Below, in pieces: positions 8,169-16,707 of a DNA stretch of 47,999 bases. Origin of the DNA: JAPLGE01 sp964355545 (GTDB lineage: Bacteria; Bipolaricaulota; Bipolaricaulia; UBA7950; UBA9294); NCBI GenBank assembly GCA_964355545.1, contig CAYHEK010000002.1, positions 1-47,999 of the forward strand. The letters run 5' to 3'. A model generated the notes under the pieces. That model had not been told where the DNA came from, made no database searches, and was given only the letters and a program-made list of their open reading frames with translations. The stretch's first letter is position 1. Each line of letters starts with the position of its first letter. The translations under genes were made by a program, and so were the position numbers.

Positions 8169-10055
8169 ATGGTCTACGAAGCCGATCAGATTCAGGTGCT
8201 CGAGGACCTAGAGGCCGTCCGCGTTCGTCCCGGGATGTACATCGGGAGCACCGGCCAGAGTGGCCTCATGCACCTGATCGAGGAGATCGTCGACAACAGC
8301 ATCGATGAGGCCCTCGCCGGCTACTGCACCGAGATCGAGGTCGTGATTCACAAGGACAACCGCGTCACGGTGACGGACAACGGCCGGGGGATGCCGGTCG
8401 GGATCCACAAGGAGACCGGGATCAACGCGGTCGAGCTCGTGATGACGACCCTCCACTCCGGCGGGAAGTTCGACCACAAGAGCTACCACGTGAGCGGCGG
8501 CCTACACGGGGTGGGGGTGTCGGTCGTGAACGCCCTCTCTGAACACCTGCGGGTGGAGGTGCTGCGGAACGGGAAGGTCTACCGTCAGGAGTTCTCGCGC
8601 GGGGCGAAGCTGACCGAGCTCGAGGTGGTCGGGGAGAGCGACGGGACCGGGACGAGGGTCACCTTCCTCCCCGATCGCCAGATCTTCGGGGAGATCCACT
8701 ACAACTTCTCCAAGCTCTCCCACCGCCTGAAGGAACTATCCTACCTGAACGGAGGGCTCCTCATCATCCTGCGCAACGAGATCGCGGATGTGACGCGCCG
8801 CTTCCAGGCGCGGGGGGGGATCGCCTCCTTCGTGAAGGAACTCGCAACGGGGAAGGAGCCTCTGCACCCGGAGCCGATCTGCCTCTCGGGCGAGGAGGGG
8901 GGGACGGCGCTTGAGATCGCGATGCAGTTCACGGACGGCTACGATGAGGCGATCTTCACGTTCGCCAACAACATCAACACCGTGGACGGCGGAACCCACC
9001 TTGTTGGGTTCAAGAGCGCCCTCACGAAGTTTCTGAACGACTACGGCCGGGAGAAGAAGATCCTCCGCAAGGACGACCCCAACCTGCGGGGCGAGGACAT
9101 CCGCGAGGGCCTGGTCGCGATCATCAGCGCGAAGATCCAAAACCCTGAGTTCGAGGGGCAGACGAAGACGAAGCTCGGGAATCCGGAAGTGGCGAGCCTG
9201 GTCGCGGGCATCCTCCAGGAGAAGCTCGGCCTCTACTTCACGAAGGAGCCGAAGGTCGCGCGCACGATCATTGAGAAGTCGGTCTCCGCCGGCCGGGCGC
9301 GGATGGCGGCGGCCAAGGCGCGGACGATGGCGCGACGGAAGGGACCGCTCTTCTCGGGGGCCCTCCCGGGGAAGCTTGCCGACTGCTCGAACAGCAATCC
9401 GGCGGCGAGCGAGCTGTACGTGGTGGAGGGGGACTCGGCCGGCGGGAGCGCCAAGCAGGGTAGAGACAGGGCCTTCCAGGCGATCCTCCCCCTGCGCGGG
9501 AAGGTGTTGAACGTGGAGAAGGCGCGCCTGTCCAAGCTCCTGGACAACGAGGAGCTGAAATCGATCATCACCGCGGTCGGGACCGGGATCCGGGAGGGAT
9601 TCTCCCTGGAGAAGCTCCGCTACCACAAGCTCGTGATCATGGCGGATGCCGACGTCGACGGCGCGCACATCTGCACCCTCCTCCTCACCTTCTTCTACCG
9701 CTACCTGCGCGCCCTGATCGAGAATGGCTACGTGTACATCGCCAAGCCCCCTCTTTACCAGGTGAAGGACGGGAAGAGGACGGTCTACCTGCACACCGAC
9801 GTAGAATTGGAGCGCTTCCGCGCGGAGCACGACGGGAACTTCTCCCTCAAGCGGTTCAAGGGGTTGGGCGAGATGAACCCGCAGGAGCTGTGGGAGACGA
9901 CGATGAACCCGGAGAACCGCATCCTGAAGAGGGTTGAGATCCGCGACGCCCTGGAGGCGGATGAGGTCTTCACAACCCTGATGGGGAACGACGTCGCCCT
10001 GCGGCGAGACTTCATCTTGGAGAATAGCGACAAGATCACGGCCCTCGACATCTAG
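8169..10055 (+). CDS. gyrB: DNA gyrase subunit B
   Basis: ATPase subunit of type II topoisomerase, introducing negative supercoils with GyrA. The 628-residue protein is the short form lacking the C-terminal insert of E. coli GyrB. It has the GHKL ATPase (catalytic Glu39 in EEIVDNSIDEALAG, TDNGRGMPVG, lid HVSGGLHGVGVSVVNALS), the transducer, and the TOPRIM domain (Glu420 in VVEGDSAGGSA; Asp493/495/497 in MADADVDGAH). The C-terminal GEMNPQELWETTMNPENR favours GyrB over ParE. I chose the ATG at 8169, matching the family start; the frame extends to 8124 but that part is promoter. The next gene begins 53 bases later. gyrA is not in the window. Confidence 0.96.
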   Translation: MVYEADQIQVLEDLEAVRVRPGMYIGSTGQSGLMHLIEEIVDNSIDEALAGYCTEIEVVIHKDNRVTVTDNGRGMPVGIHKETGINAVELVMTTLHSGGKFDHKSYHVSGGLHGVGVSVVNALSEHLRVEVLRNGKVYRQEFSRGAKLTELEVVGESDGTGTRVTFLPDRQIFGEIHYNFSKLSHRLKELSYLNGGLLIILRNEIADVTRRFQARGGIASFVKELATGKEPLHPEPICLSGEEGGTALEIAMQFTDGYDEAIFTFANNINTVDGGTHLVGFKSALTKFLNDYGREKKILRKDDPNLRGEDIREGLVAIISAKIQNPEFEGQTKTKLGNPEVASLVAGILQEKLGLYFTKEPKVARTIIEKSVSAGRARMAAAKARTMARRKGPLFSGALPGKLADCSNSNPAASELYVVEGDSAGGSAKQGRDRAFQAILPLRGKVLNVEKARLSKLLDNEELKSIITAVGTGIREGFSLEKLRYHKLVIMADADVDGAHICTLLLTFFYRYLRALIENGYVYIAKPPLYQVKDGKRTVYLHTDVELERFRAEHDGNFSLKRFKGLGEMNPQELWETTMNPENRILKRVEIRDALEADEVFTTLMGNDVALRRDFILENSDKITALDI

Positions 10056-10108
10056 TCCGGCGACCCTTGCTCGGGCCGCGAGAGGAGGATCGGGGCCAGG
10101 GAGGAAGG

Positions 10109-10561
10109 ATGAGGCGAGCGATCTGCGTACTTGGCCTGGTCTTCATTGTCACCTCTACCGCGGTTGCCGCACCCCTCACACTCGGGCTGGGGGCGGGGTT
10201 CGATCCGACCGGGATCTTTCTCATCAATGCGCTCACGGAGAGAGCGCTTTGGGAAGGGGCTGACCTGCGGGTGGAGGTGGGGCTCGCGAGCGGGAACCTG
10301 GTTGGGCTGATGCTCCTCTCCGGGAGCTTCCTCGTGCACCAACCGTTTTTGCCGCTCGATCCGTTCGCCGGCGTGGGCGGAGGCCTTGCGGTGACGCGGG
10401 TCCCCTCGATCGGCCTCACCCTGGAGGGGATCCTTGGGACGCGGATTCTCCTCTTCGAGCCGGTCGGAGCCCTCGTCCAGGTCCGCTACATCTTTCGTCT
10501 CTCTGCAAGCGGGCTCTCCGCCGGCCCGCTGTACGAGGCGGCTCTCCTCGTCTCGTTCTGA
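10109..10561 (+). CDS. Small secreted protein, barrel-like, function unknown
   Basis: Family not recognised. The 150-residue product has a clear signal peptide (MRRAICVLGLVFIVTSTAVA, cleavage near AA|AP) and then Gly-rich amphipathic strands (LTLGLGAGFDPTG, LRVEVGLASGNLVGLML). It ends YEAALLVSF with a terminal Phe, as in outer-membrane or periplasmic barrels. At about 130 mature residues it could form an eight-strand barrel at most. GGAGGAAGG directly precedes the ATG. It lies between gyrB and a methyltransferase gene 8 bases downstream, so it probably belongs to the gyrB-murE transcription unit. Confidence 0.65.
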   Translation: MRRAICVLGLVFIVTSTAVAAPLTLGLGAGFDPTGIFLINALTERALWEGADLRVEVGLASGNLVGLMLLSGSFLVHQPFLPLDPFAGVGGGLAVTRVPSIGLTLEGILGTRILLFEPVGALVQVRYIFRLSASGLSAGPLYEAALLVSF

Positions 10562-10569
10562 GCGGCGAG

Positions 10570-11094
10570 ATGCTCTACCTGGGGGTCGGTCTGGGGGCGC
10601 TGACCGCCCTGTGGCTCTTTTGGAACCTGACTCTGGACGCCCTGTGGCAGCCGACAGACCGGGTGACGGCGCGGCGGATCCTCTTCCTCGCCGGAGTGAG
10701 CGAGAAAGACCACGTCGTTGACCTTGGCTGCGGGGACGGCCGCTTCGTGGTCGTCGCGGCGCGGGACTTCGGAGCGCGCGCCACCGGGTACGAGATCGAT
10801 CTCTTCCGCGCCCTGTGGGGAAAGGCGTGGATCGCCCTGGGGGGGCTCTCCGCCCGAGCACGGGTCGTGTGGGGGAACATGTATCGGGCAGACCTCTCCG
10901 AGGCGGATGTAGCTATCCTCTTCCTCTCTGCGAGGGCGAACCTCAAGTTGGAGAGGAAGCTGCGGCGTGAGCTTCGGCTCGGGGCACGGGTGGTATCGTA
11001 CTTTCACCCGATCGTGGGATGGAGGCCAGATGAAATCGGTGTCTCTCGCGGCGGCCACCCTCTCTACCTTTACCAGATGCGGGAGGAAGGGTGA
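10570..11094 (+). CDS. Membrane-anchored class I SAM-dependent methyltransferase
   Basis: The 174-residue protein has one N-terminal transmembrane segment (YLGVGLGALTALWLFWNLTL) and then a Rossmann methyltransferase core. Motif I is VVDLGCGDGRFVVVAA (about 49-64) and the acidic loop that binds the SAM ribose is GYEID (about 74-78). The layout of an N-terminal anchor plus compact domain resembles the protein-lysine methyltransferases related to eukaryotic ATPSCKMT/FAM173; the substrate is not deducible. It follows the barrel-like gene by 8 bases. Its TGA overlaps the GTG of murE as GTGA, so translation is probably coupled. Confidence 0.75.
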   Translation: MLYLGVGLGALTALWLFWNLTLDALWQPTDRVTARRILFLAGVSEKDHVVDLGCGDGRFVVVAARDFGARATGYEIDLFRALWGKAWIALGGLSARARVVWGNMYRADLSEADVAILFLSARANLKLERKLRRELRLGARVVSYFHPIVGWRPDEIGVSRGGHPLYLYQMREEG

Positions 11095-12527
11095 AGCGGA
11101 CGCTCGCCGAACTCGTCCGGGCGATCGGACTCGATCCGCAGCCCCAGTGGCGAGGGATCGAGGTCGCGGGGATCACCGAGGACTCGCGCCGCGTCCGGCC
11201 GGGGGAGCTCTTCGTCGCGATCCGCGGCTTCGTGGCCGACGGCCACGCCTACGTCGGTGAGGCGGTCGGCCGCGGAGCGGCGGCGGTGGTCGTGGAAGAG
11301 GAGACGGTGGCTTCCGTTCCGTGCATTCGCGTCCCCGACGGCCGCAGGGCGCTCGCGGCCCTCGCCGTGGCCTTCTTCGACGATCCGACGCGGAAGTTGT
11401 TCACGGTCGGGGTCACGGGGACGAAGGGGAAGACCACGGTCTGCCACCTCATCGCCCATCTCCTGGGCGAGGGGGTGACGTGTCTTCTCAGCACGGTGGC
11501 GAACGAGGAGCGGAACCTGCGCGCCGTGACGACCCCCGCGAGCCCGATCATCCAAGAGGCCGCGTGGTCGGCGCTCCGCGCCGGGCAGAAAAACTTCGTC
11601 CTTGAGGTCTCCTCCGCGGCACTCGCCCTTCACCGCACGGACGGGGTCGATTTCGACGCGGCCGTCTTCACAAACCTGACGCACGACCACCTCGACTTCC
11701 ACAAGACGACGGACGAGTACCTCGCGGCGAAGCTCCTCCTCTTTCGCGGACTGAAAGAAAGCGCCTGCGCGATCGTGAACGCCGACGACGCGGCGTCGGA
11801 AGAGGTCCTGGCCGCTACACGGGCGGAGCGCATCACGTACGCCATCGAGCGGGAGGCGGACGTCCGCGCCCTCGACATTCGCTCCGGACCGCGCGCGACC
11901 GACTTCATTCTGCGGGTGAGGGGAGAGACCGTCCCGGTACGGCTCTTCCTTCCCGGTGAGCACAACGTCGAAAATGCCCTCGCCGCTGCAGCAGTGGGCG
12001 TGTGGTGCGGGCTCTTGCTCGATGAGGTCGCGGCCAAACTCGAATCGGCGCAGAGCGTGGCCGGCCGCTACCAGTTCTTCCGGGCCAAGAGCGGGGCCAC
12101 CGTGGTCGTCGACTTCGCGCACACCCCCGATTCGCTTGAGCGGATGCTGCGGTCGCTGCGGCCGTTCCACAGGAGGGTCATCTCCCTCTTTGGCTGCGGC
12201 GGGGAGAGCGATCGCGCGAAGCGCCCGATCATGGGGGGGATCAGCGGCCGCCTCGCGGACATGACGATCCTGACGAGCGACAATCCCAAATCGGAGGACC
12301 CAAACACGATTCTCGATGAGATCGAGGAGGGGATCCGGCCGACGGGGGGGGCCTACGAGCGGATCCTGGAACGGCGCGAGGCGATCCGCCGCGCCCTGAA
12401 ACTCGCCGGAGCGGGCGACGTCGTCCTCCTCGCGGGAAAGGGACACGAGACCTACCAGATCGTCGGGCACGACTTCCTTCCCTACAGCGACGCCGAGTTC
12501 CTGCACGAGGAGGACCTAGTCGATTAA
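11091..12527 (+). CDS. murE: UDP-N-acetylmuramoyl-tripeptide synthetase
   Basis: Mur ligase adding the third amino acid of the peptidoglycan stem peptide in the cytoplasm. The 478-residue protein shows the N-terminal UDP-binding domain (ITEDSRRVRPGELFVAIRG), the ATP P-loop VTGTKGKTTVCHL (about 109-121), FTNLTHDHLDFHKT, and the C-terminal domain with LAGKGHETYQIV. The residues that discriminate diaminopimelate from lysine are DNPK at 397-400 rather than DNPR, so the third residue (DAP, lysine or ornithine) is uncertain. It starts with GTG inside the stop of the methyltransferase gene. Its TAA stop overlaps the coaE stop in the palindrome TTAA. Confidence 0.93.
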   Translation: MKRTLAELVRAIGLDPQPQWRGIEVAGITEDSRRVRPGELFVAIRGFVADGHAYVGEAVGRGAAAVVVEEETVASVPCIRVPDGRRALAALAVAFFDDPTRKLFTVGVTGTKGKTTVCHLIAHLLGEGVTCLLSTVANEERNLRAVTTPASPIIQEAAWSALRAGQKNFVLEVSSAALALHRTDGVDFDAAVFTNLTHDHLDFHKTTDEYLAAKLLLFRGLKESACAIVNADDAASEEVLAATRAERITYAIEREADVRALDIRSGPRATDFILRVRGETVPVRLFLPGEHNVENALAAAAVGVWCGLLLDEVAAKLESAQSVAGRYQFFRAKSGATVVVDFAHTPDSLERMLRSLRPFHRRVISLFGCGGESDRAKRPIMGGISGRLADMTILTSDNPKSEDPNTILDEIEEGIRPTGGAYERILERREAIRRALKLAGAGDVVLLAGKGHETYQIVGHDFLPYSDAEFLHEEDLVD

Positions 12528-13144
12528 GAGGCCTCGTGGCTCGACAGAGAACAGGGGCCCGAGGCGGAGTCTTTAAGCGAGTCGATCACGAGAGCGATCC
12601 GCTCCACCGTCTCGCCGAGCGAGCCGCCGGCATCGATGCGGATGGCCTCACCGGGCGGCGGTTCCTCGGCGACACGGCTCACGTGCTCGCCCCGGCCGAT
12701 CTCCTCGAGGCGACGGCGCCGCGTCCCCTCGTCGGCTTCCAGCCAGAGGATCACCGTGAAGAGCGCGCGGTCGACGTGCGAGGAGGAGGAAAGGAGGGCG
12801 CCCTCGACGAGGAGGACCTCCGTGCCGCGGCGTTCCTCCTCGACGAGGATCTCTTTCAGGCGGGCGATGACGGCCGGGTGGACGATCGCATTCAGGTCTT
12901 CGCGCGCCTTAGCAGTCGCGAAGGCACGTTTGGCGAGGCGCGCTCGATCGATCTTCCCGTCGGGGCCGAGGATCTCCTTCCCGAAGCGCCAGACGAGGTG
13001 CCAGTAGGTCGGGGTGCGTGGCCGATAGATCTCCCACGCGACCCGGTCGAGGTCAATGGAGGCGACCCCGGTTCTTCTCGCGAGCTCGCGGGCGGCAGCG
13101 CTCTTTCCGCTCCCCGGCCTCCCGGCAAGACCGATCACTTTCAT
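12524..13144 (-). CDS. coaE: Dephospho-CoA kinase
   Basis: Phosphorylates the 3'-hydroxyl of dephospho-CoA, the last step of CoA synthesis. The 206-residue protein has the Walker A loop GLAGRPGSGKSAAA (5-18), the IDLDRVAWEIY segment that follows it in the family, and NAIVHPAVIARLKEI, a typical CoaE motif. The C-terminal 40 residues are less conserved-looking than the rest. The ATG at 13142-13144 has a -10-like box 9 bases upstream and no strong Shine-Dalgarno. Convergent with murE, sharing TTAA at the stops. With coaD at the window start, two late CoA enzymes lie within 13 kb but not in one operon. Confidence 0.9.
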   Translation of the reverse strand: MKVIGLAGRPGSGKSAAARELARRTGVASIDLDRVAWEIYRPRTPTYWHLVWRFGKEILGPDGKIDRARLAKRAFATAKAREDLNAIVHPAVIARLKEILVEEERRGTEVLLVEGALLSSSSHVDRALFTVILWLEADEGTRRRRLEEIGRGEHVSRVAEEPPPGEAIRIDAGGSLGETVERIALVIDSLKDSASGPCSLSSHEAS

Positions 13145-13153
13145 CGCTCACCG

Positions 13154-13182
13154 AAGGTAGCGCGATGGGGAGGGCGGGACAA
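13154..13182 (-). promoter_or_regulatory. Predicted coaE promoter
   Basis: Minus-strand TTGTCC (13177-13182) and TACCTT (13154-13159) with a 17-base spacer. The -10 box ends 9 bases before the ATG, predicting a leader of 0-3 bases. Confidence 0.35.
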
Positions 13183-13263
13183 GATGTCGCGCGGGCGCAC
13201 CGGGCAGGTGTGCGGGTGAAACCCAAGCGGACGCCGCGTGTACATTCAAGCGAGGTGATGGAG

Positions 13264-14004
13264 ATGAGAAATCGAACCGGTATATGGTTCATCCTCCTTT
13301 TGGCCGGGTTCCTCGCCGGGGCGAACCTACTTGTGAGCGGCCAAGGTGGAACGCCGAGCCCCCTTGGGATCGTCCCGATTCCGACCCCCACGCCGCTTTC
13401 GGTGAACGTGTGGACCGATAAATCGACGTACATGGTCGGGGAGACGCTGCGTGTCTTCTTCACCGTGAACCAACAGGCCTACGTCTACCTGTACGACCGA
13501 CAGCCGGACGGGATCGTCCGCCGCATCTTCCCCAACCCGTATTCGCAGAATAACTTCGTCTCCGCCGGGACGCACGCCCTGCCGGACGGGGCGTATCAGT
13601 TCACGGTGACTCCGCCGACCGGACTGGAGCAGGTGCAGATCATCGCAAGCCTGACCCCCCTTGAGCTCGCCCCAAGCTCCTACGGCGAGCCGTTCCCCCA
13701 GGTCGCGCCGCAGGACATTCAAGGCCACATCATGGGGATCACCCCCACGCCGGTCTGGGCAACGGCCTGGACGTCGTTCACCATCACCCAGGCCTACGGC
13801 TATACGCCGTCGTACCCGCCCTCCTATCCGCACTATCCGTCCTACCCGCCGTCGTATCCACCCTTCTTCGGCTGGTATCCCGGCGGCAACTGGTCCTGGG
13901 AGGGCGGCGAGTGGCACTATGGGGTTCCCGCGAGCGGGTGGTACTGGTACTTCGGTCCGGACGGAAAGTGGCACTTCATGATTCGCATTCACATCGGAAA
14001 CTGA
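13264..14004 (+). CDS. Secreted DUF4384-like protein with Tyr/Pro-rich repeats
   Basis: A 246-residue exported protein. It has a signal peptide (RNRTGIWFILLLAGFLAG) and a Pro/Thr linker (PIPTPTPLSV). A beta domain follows, WTDKSTYMVGETLRVFFTV then QAYVYLYDRQPDGIVRRIFPN (about residues 45-140), which resembles DUF4384 surface proteins. Next come tandem YPPSYP-type repeats (about 185-205) and an aromatic, Trp/Gly-rich tail (GGNWSWEGGEWHYG). The role is unknown; cell-surface location is inferred. Two ATGs (13258, 13264) are possible; I chose 13264 because GAGGTGA then has normal spacing. Followed by a strong terminator, so it is probably monocistronic. Confidence 0.7.
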   Translation: MRNRTGIWFILLLAGFLAGANLLVSGQGGTPSPLGIVPIPTPTPLSVNVWTDKSTYMVGETLRVFFTVNQQAYVYLYDRQPDGIVRRIFPNPYSQNNFVSAGTHALPDGAYQFTVTPPTGLEQVQIIASLTPLELAPSSYGEPFPQVAPQDIQGHIMGITPTPVWATAWTSFTITQAYGYTPSYPPSYPHYPSYPPSYPPFFGWYPGGNWSWEGGEWHYGVPASGWYWYFGPDGKWHFMIRIHIGN

Positions 14005-14048
14005 TCCTCTCCGTCTGAGGGGCCTCCAAGCGAGTGTTGGATCATTCG

Positions 14049-14095
14049 GGAGGGCCTGGCTCAAGTCAGGCCCTCCTCTCTCTTTATTCTTCCGA
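14049..14095 (+). terminator. Strong rho-independent terminator
   Basis: A perfect 10-bp stem (GGAGGGCCTG at 14049-14058 with CAGGCCCTCC at 14067-14076), an 8-base loop and the pyrimidine/T-rich tail TCTCTCTTTATTCTT. It ends the 13264-14004 transcript. The remaining gap up to 14197 holds only a TAGAAT at 14162-14167, a possible -10 for the next gene. Confidence 0.85.
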
Positions 14096-14197
14096 AAGGT
14101 CTCTCTATAGGAGCCGTCTCCGTGGACGAGGCGCCGCCGTGGAGAGGCACGGGAAAGCGGATAGAATAGGAGGACCTATTGCGTCCAGGGAGGACAA

Positions 14198-15406
14198 GTG
14201 GAGCTTCATTGGAGCGTCGAACAGGCAAGACTCTACCAGCTTTGGGCGGTCCGCCTGCACCGGGAGGCCTATCCGCCGGGGGAGAGTGGAATCCGCGCCT
14301 GCTTTCATGACCTCGGGGGGATTCAGCTCGACCCACTCCCGGTCCTCGGCCGCAACCACGACCTCGTGATTCAGGCTCGCGTCGCGGGCACTCACCCCGA
14401 CGACACACTCGACCTCGTCCACCGCGAGAGGCTTGGGTTTGAGTACTGGGACAAGGTCCTGTGCGTCATCGACATCGAGGCTTTTCAAGCCTTCCGTGGC
14501 TTCATGGCCGCGGGCGGAGAGGCGTGGGAGAAGAGGCGGGAGGCCCGCCTCGCCGTGGAGCACCCAGGCGCGGTGGAGGCGGTCTACGCGGCGGTCTTGG
14601 CACACGGTCCCCTTTCGAGCCGCGAGTTGAAGGACCTCGAGGTCGCGCAAGGCGACGCGCGAGGGTGGAAGTCAACCAAGGCGGCGAACGCCGCCCTGGA
14701 GGTCCTATGGAATCGGGGAGAGCTCACTGTCTTTCGCCGAGTCAACTACCGCCGCTACTTTGACCTTACGGAGCGGGTCATCCCGACCGAGCACTACGAC
14801 GGGGATCCTCTCCCGCCTGAGGAGTTCTACCGGTACCTCTTGTTGCGGCGGGTGCGCGCGGTCGGGCTCCTCCCGGCGAGCGGGGACGCGGAGGCCTGGG
14901 CATTCCTGCGCGCGGCGCGGTCAAGCGGCCTTCCGGAACGGCTCGTGGCCAAGGACGAGCTCGCCCTGGTGAGGGTCGATCGGATGAAGACGCCGTTCTA
15001 CGCTCTCCCGCCGGCGGAGGAAGGACTCGTGCGGGCGGAGAGGCTCCCCCTTCTTGATGAGGTCCGTTTCATCGCGCCGCTCGATCCGCTCCTGTGGGCA
15101 CGCGGTAGCCTGGCGCGCCTGTGGGACTTCGAGTACGCCTGGGAGGTGTACAAACCCTCGGGGAAACGCCGCTTTGGCTACTACGTCCTTCCCATTCTCT
15201 ACCAGGACCGGTTCGTGGGCCGGTTCGACGCCCGTTACGACCGCGCGACAGGGACCCTGGTCGTCCTTGCCTACTACGCGGAGCCGGGGGGCCTTGAGCT
15301 TTCCCATCCGAAGACCTTCGGCGGGATGCAGCGTTTTCTTGATTACCTCGGGGGCGAGCGAACCCTCCTCCCCGACGGCGAGCACTGGGATAAGGAAGCG
15401 GTCTGA
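14198..15406 (+). CDS. YcaQ/AlkX-like winged-helix DNA glycosylase family protein
   Basis: The HTH_42 (YcaQ/AlkZ) family opens DNA interstrand crosslinks by removing N-alkylated purines. The 402-residue product has the usual length. Near residues 47-52 it contains IQLDPL followed by VLGRNHDLVIQARV, the family's catalytic loop in its Q-x-D form as I recall it for the E. coli YcaQ branch. Winged-helix segments follow (GPLSSRELKDLE, about 146-157, and LWNRGELTVFRRVNYRRYFDL, split at its middle turn). The C-terminal beta domain includes FIAPLDPLLWARGSLARLWDFEY and GRFDARYDRATGTLVV. The GTG start has AGGGAGGA four bases upstream. Activity on crosslinks is inferred from the family. Convergent with the next gene, 14 bases between stops. 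Confidence 0.8.
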   Translation: MELHWSVEQARLYQLWAVRLHREAYPPGESGIRACFHDLGGIQLDPLPVLGRNHDLVIQARVAGTHPDDTLDLVHRERLGFEYWDKVLCVIDIEAFQAFRGFMAAGGEAWEKRREARLAVEHPGAVEAVYAAVLAHGPLSSRELKDLEVAQGDARGWKSTKAANAALEVLWNRGELTVFRRVNYRRYFDLTERVIPTEHYDGDPLPPEEFYRYLLLRRVRAVGLLPASGDAEAWAFLRAARSSGLPERLVAKDELALVRVDRMKTPFYALPPAEEGLVRAERLPLLDEVRFIAPLDPLLWARGSLARLWDFEYAWEVYKPSGKRRFGYYVLPILYQDRFVGRFDARYDRATGTLVVLAYYAEPGGLELSHPKTFGGMQRFLDYLGGERTLLPDGEHWDKEAV

Positions 15407-15420
15407 GTCGTGGTGTTCTC

Positions 15421-16578
15421 TCAGAGCGTAAGCTCGTAGATCCGCCAGGTCTTGTAGTGGTGGCCGCCCATGAAGCTCGATGCTCGCAGGATGAGGTCGT
15501 TGTCCTCGAGGAGCATGGAGGGTTCGCACGTGCGGTAGCCGCGGGAGAGGGCATACGTGAGGACCTCGTGGTAGAGGACCGCGTCGATCCCGAGCTTGCG
15601 GAAACGGGGGCGTATTCCGAAGAACATCAGGCGCACGCGCGGGATGTGGCGGCGGGTGCGGAGGAGTCGAGCGATGCGCACAAGGTCGGTGTCCAGGAGT
15701 CGATTCCACCGCGGCTTGAGAGGAACGTTCGGATCGGGGAGGGCTCCTAGGACCGCGGCGAGCTCTCCGTCGACTGAGGCGAATCGGATCAAGCCAGGAT
15801 CGGCGACCCACTTCAGGCTTGAGGCCATCGCGTCCGCCTCGGCGTCGTTCAGGGGCAGGAACCCCCAGTTGTTCCTCCACGCTTCGTTATAGATCGAGAC
15901 GATACGGCCCACCTCCTCCCGCACGCGGGTGAGGTCGGCCGGTCGCGTCTCGATCGACCGCCGGCCGAGGATGCCTGGGACGATCCGCTTGAGCCTCTCG
16001 TCCAGACCCGGATCGATCTCGATCAGGTAGGCGTGGTAGTCTTTGACCTTCGCAAATCCGTAGCGCTCCAGGAACTCGCCGTAGTAGGGTGGGTTGTGCG
16101 TCAGTTCCACCGTGGGGGGCGCGTCGAAGCCTTGGACGAGGACCCCCTGGTGCGACTCGTGGGTGGCGGTGGAGTAGCCACCGGGGCCGCGCATCCTCTC
16201 CATTCCCTTCGCGACGAGCCACTCGCGCGAGCGGTCGAGGAGGGCGCGCGCCACCTCGAAGTCCTCCACGGTCTCGAAGAACCCGAAGAACCCAATCCGG
16301 GCCCGATAGTGGTCGTTGAAGCGACGGTTCACGGCCGCGGAGACCCGGCCGAGGAGGCGGCTCCCGGCGCGAGCGAGGAAGTGCGTCACCTCAGCGTTGC
16401 GGTGGTAGGGGTGAGCCGGGGTGAGGAGGCCCGCGGTCCCGAGGAGGCGGCTTCCCAATAGATCGGCGCGCAGCGGAGGCGTCCAGTGTGGATCCCCGCG
16501 ATGAAGGTGCCACGGCACCGCCACGAAGGAACCAAGCCTACGATCCCCCAGAGGGATCTCTTCGAGAGAGAAGTGCAT
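15421..16578 (-). CDS. GNAT-like N-acetyltransferase family protein, substrate unknown
   Basis: A 385-residue protein resembling a widespread family of large hypothetical proteins with a C-terminal GNAT-like fold. Recognisable stretches are PWHLHRGDPHWTPPLRAD (about 22-39), THESHQGVLVQGFD, YNEAWRNNWGFLPLNDAEA (about 240-258) and the acetyl-CoA-loop-like FGIRPRFRKLGIDAVLYHE. I chose the ATG at 16578 (AGAGGTG upstream); the open frame continues far into the antisense of nadE, but that part is a shadow. An in-frame ATG at 16611 is an alternative. It converges on the YcaQ-like gene and diverges from nadE. No biochemical substrate can be assigned. Confidence 0.75.
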   Translation of the reverse strand: MHFSLEEIPLGDRRLGSFVAVPWHLHRGDPHWTPPLRADLLGSRLLGTAGLLTPAHPYHRNAEVTHFLARAGSRLLGRVSAAVNRRFNDHYRARIGFFGFFETVEDFEVARALLDRSREWLVAKGMERMRGPGGYSTATHESHQGVLVQGFDAPPTVELTHNPPYYGEFLERYGFAKVKDYHAYLIEIDPGLDERLKRIVPGILGRRSIETRPADLTRVREEVGRIVSIYNEAWRNNWGFLPLNDAEADAMASSLKWVADPGLIRFASVDGELAAVLGALPDPNVPLKPRWNRLLDTDLVRIARLLRTRRHIPRVRLMFFGIRPRFRKLGIDAVLYHEVLTYALSRGYRTCEPSMLLEDNDLILRASSFMGGHHYKTWRIYELTL

Positions 16579-16672
16579 CACACCTCTGGAACAAGAGAAT
16601 GTGGGGGTCATTATCCACAAAGGGAGGTGGAAAGGGAAGGGCCCCGATAGGGAGCCCCTGCTCGCCCTCGTC

Positions 16673-16701
16673 TGGAACGGGGCGCGCGGCGAACCTATAA
16701 T
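16673..16701 (+). promoter_or_regulatory. nadE promoter, leaderless geometry
   Basis: Perfect TATAAT at 16696-16701, ending 6 bases before the GTG start at 16708. A -35-like TGGAAC lies at 16673-16678 with a 17-base spacer. The predicted transcription start is the start codon itself, and no Shine-Dalgarno site can fit. Confidence 0.55.
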
Positions 16702-16707
16702 CCCCCC

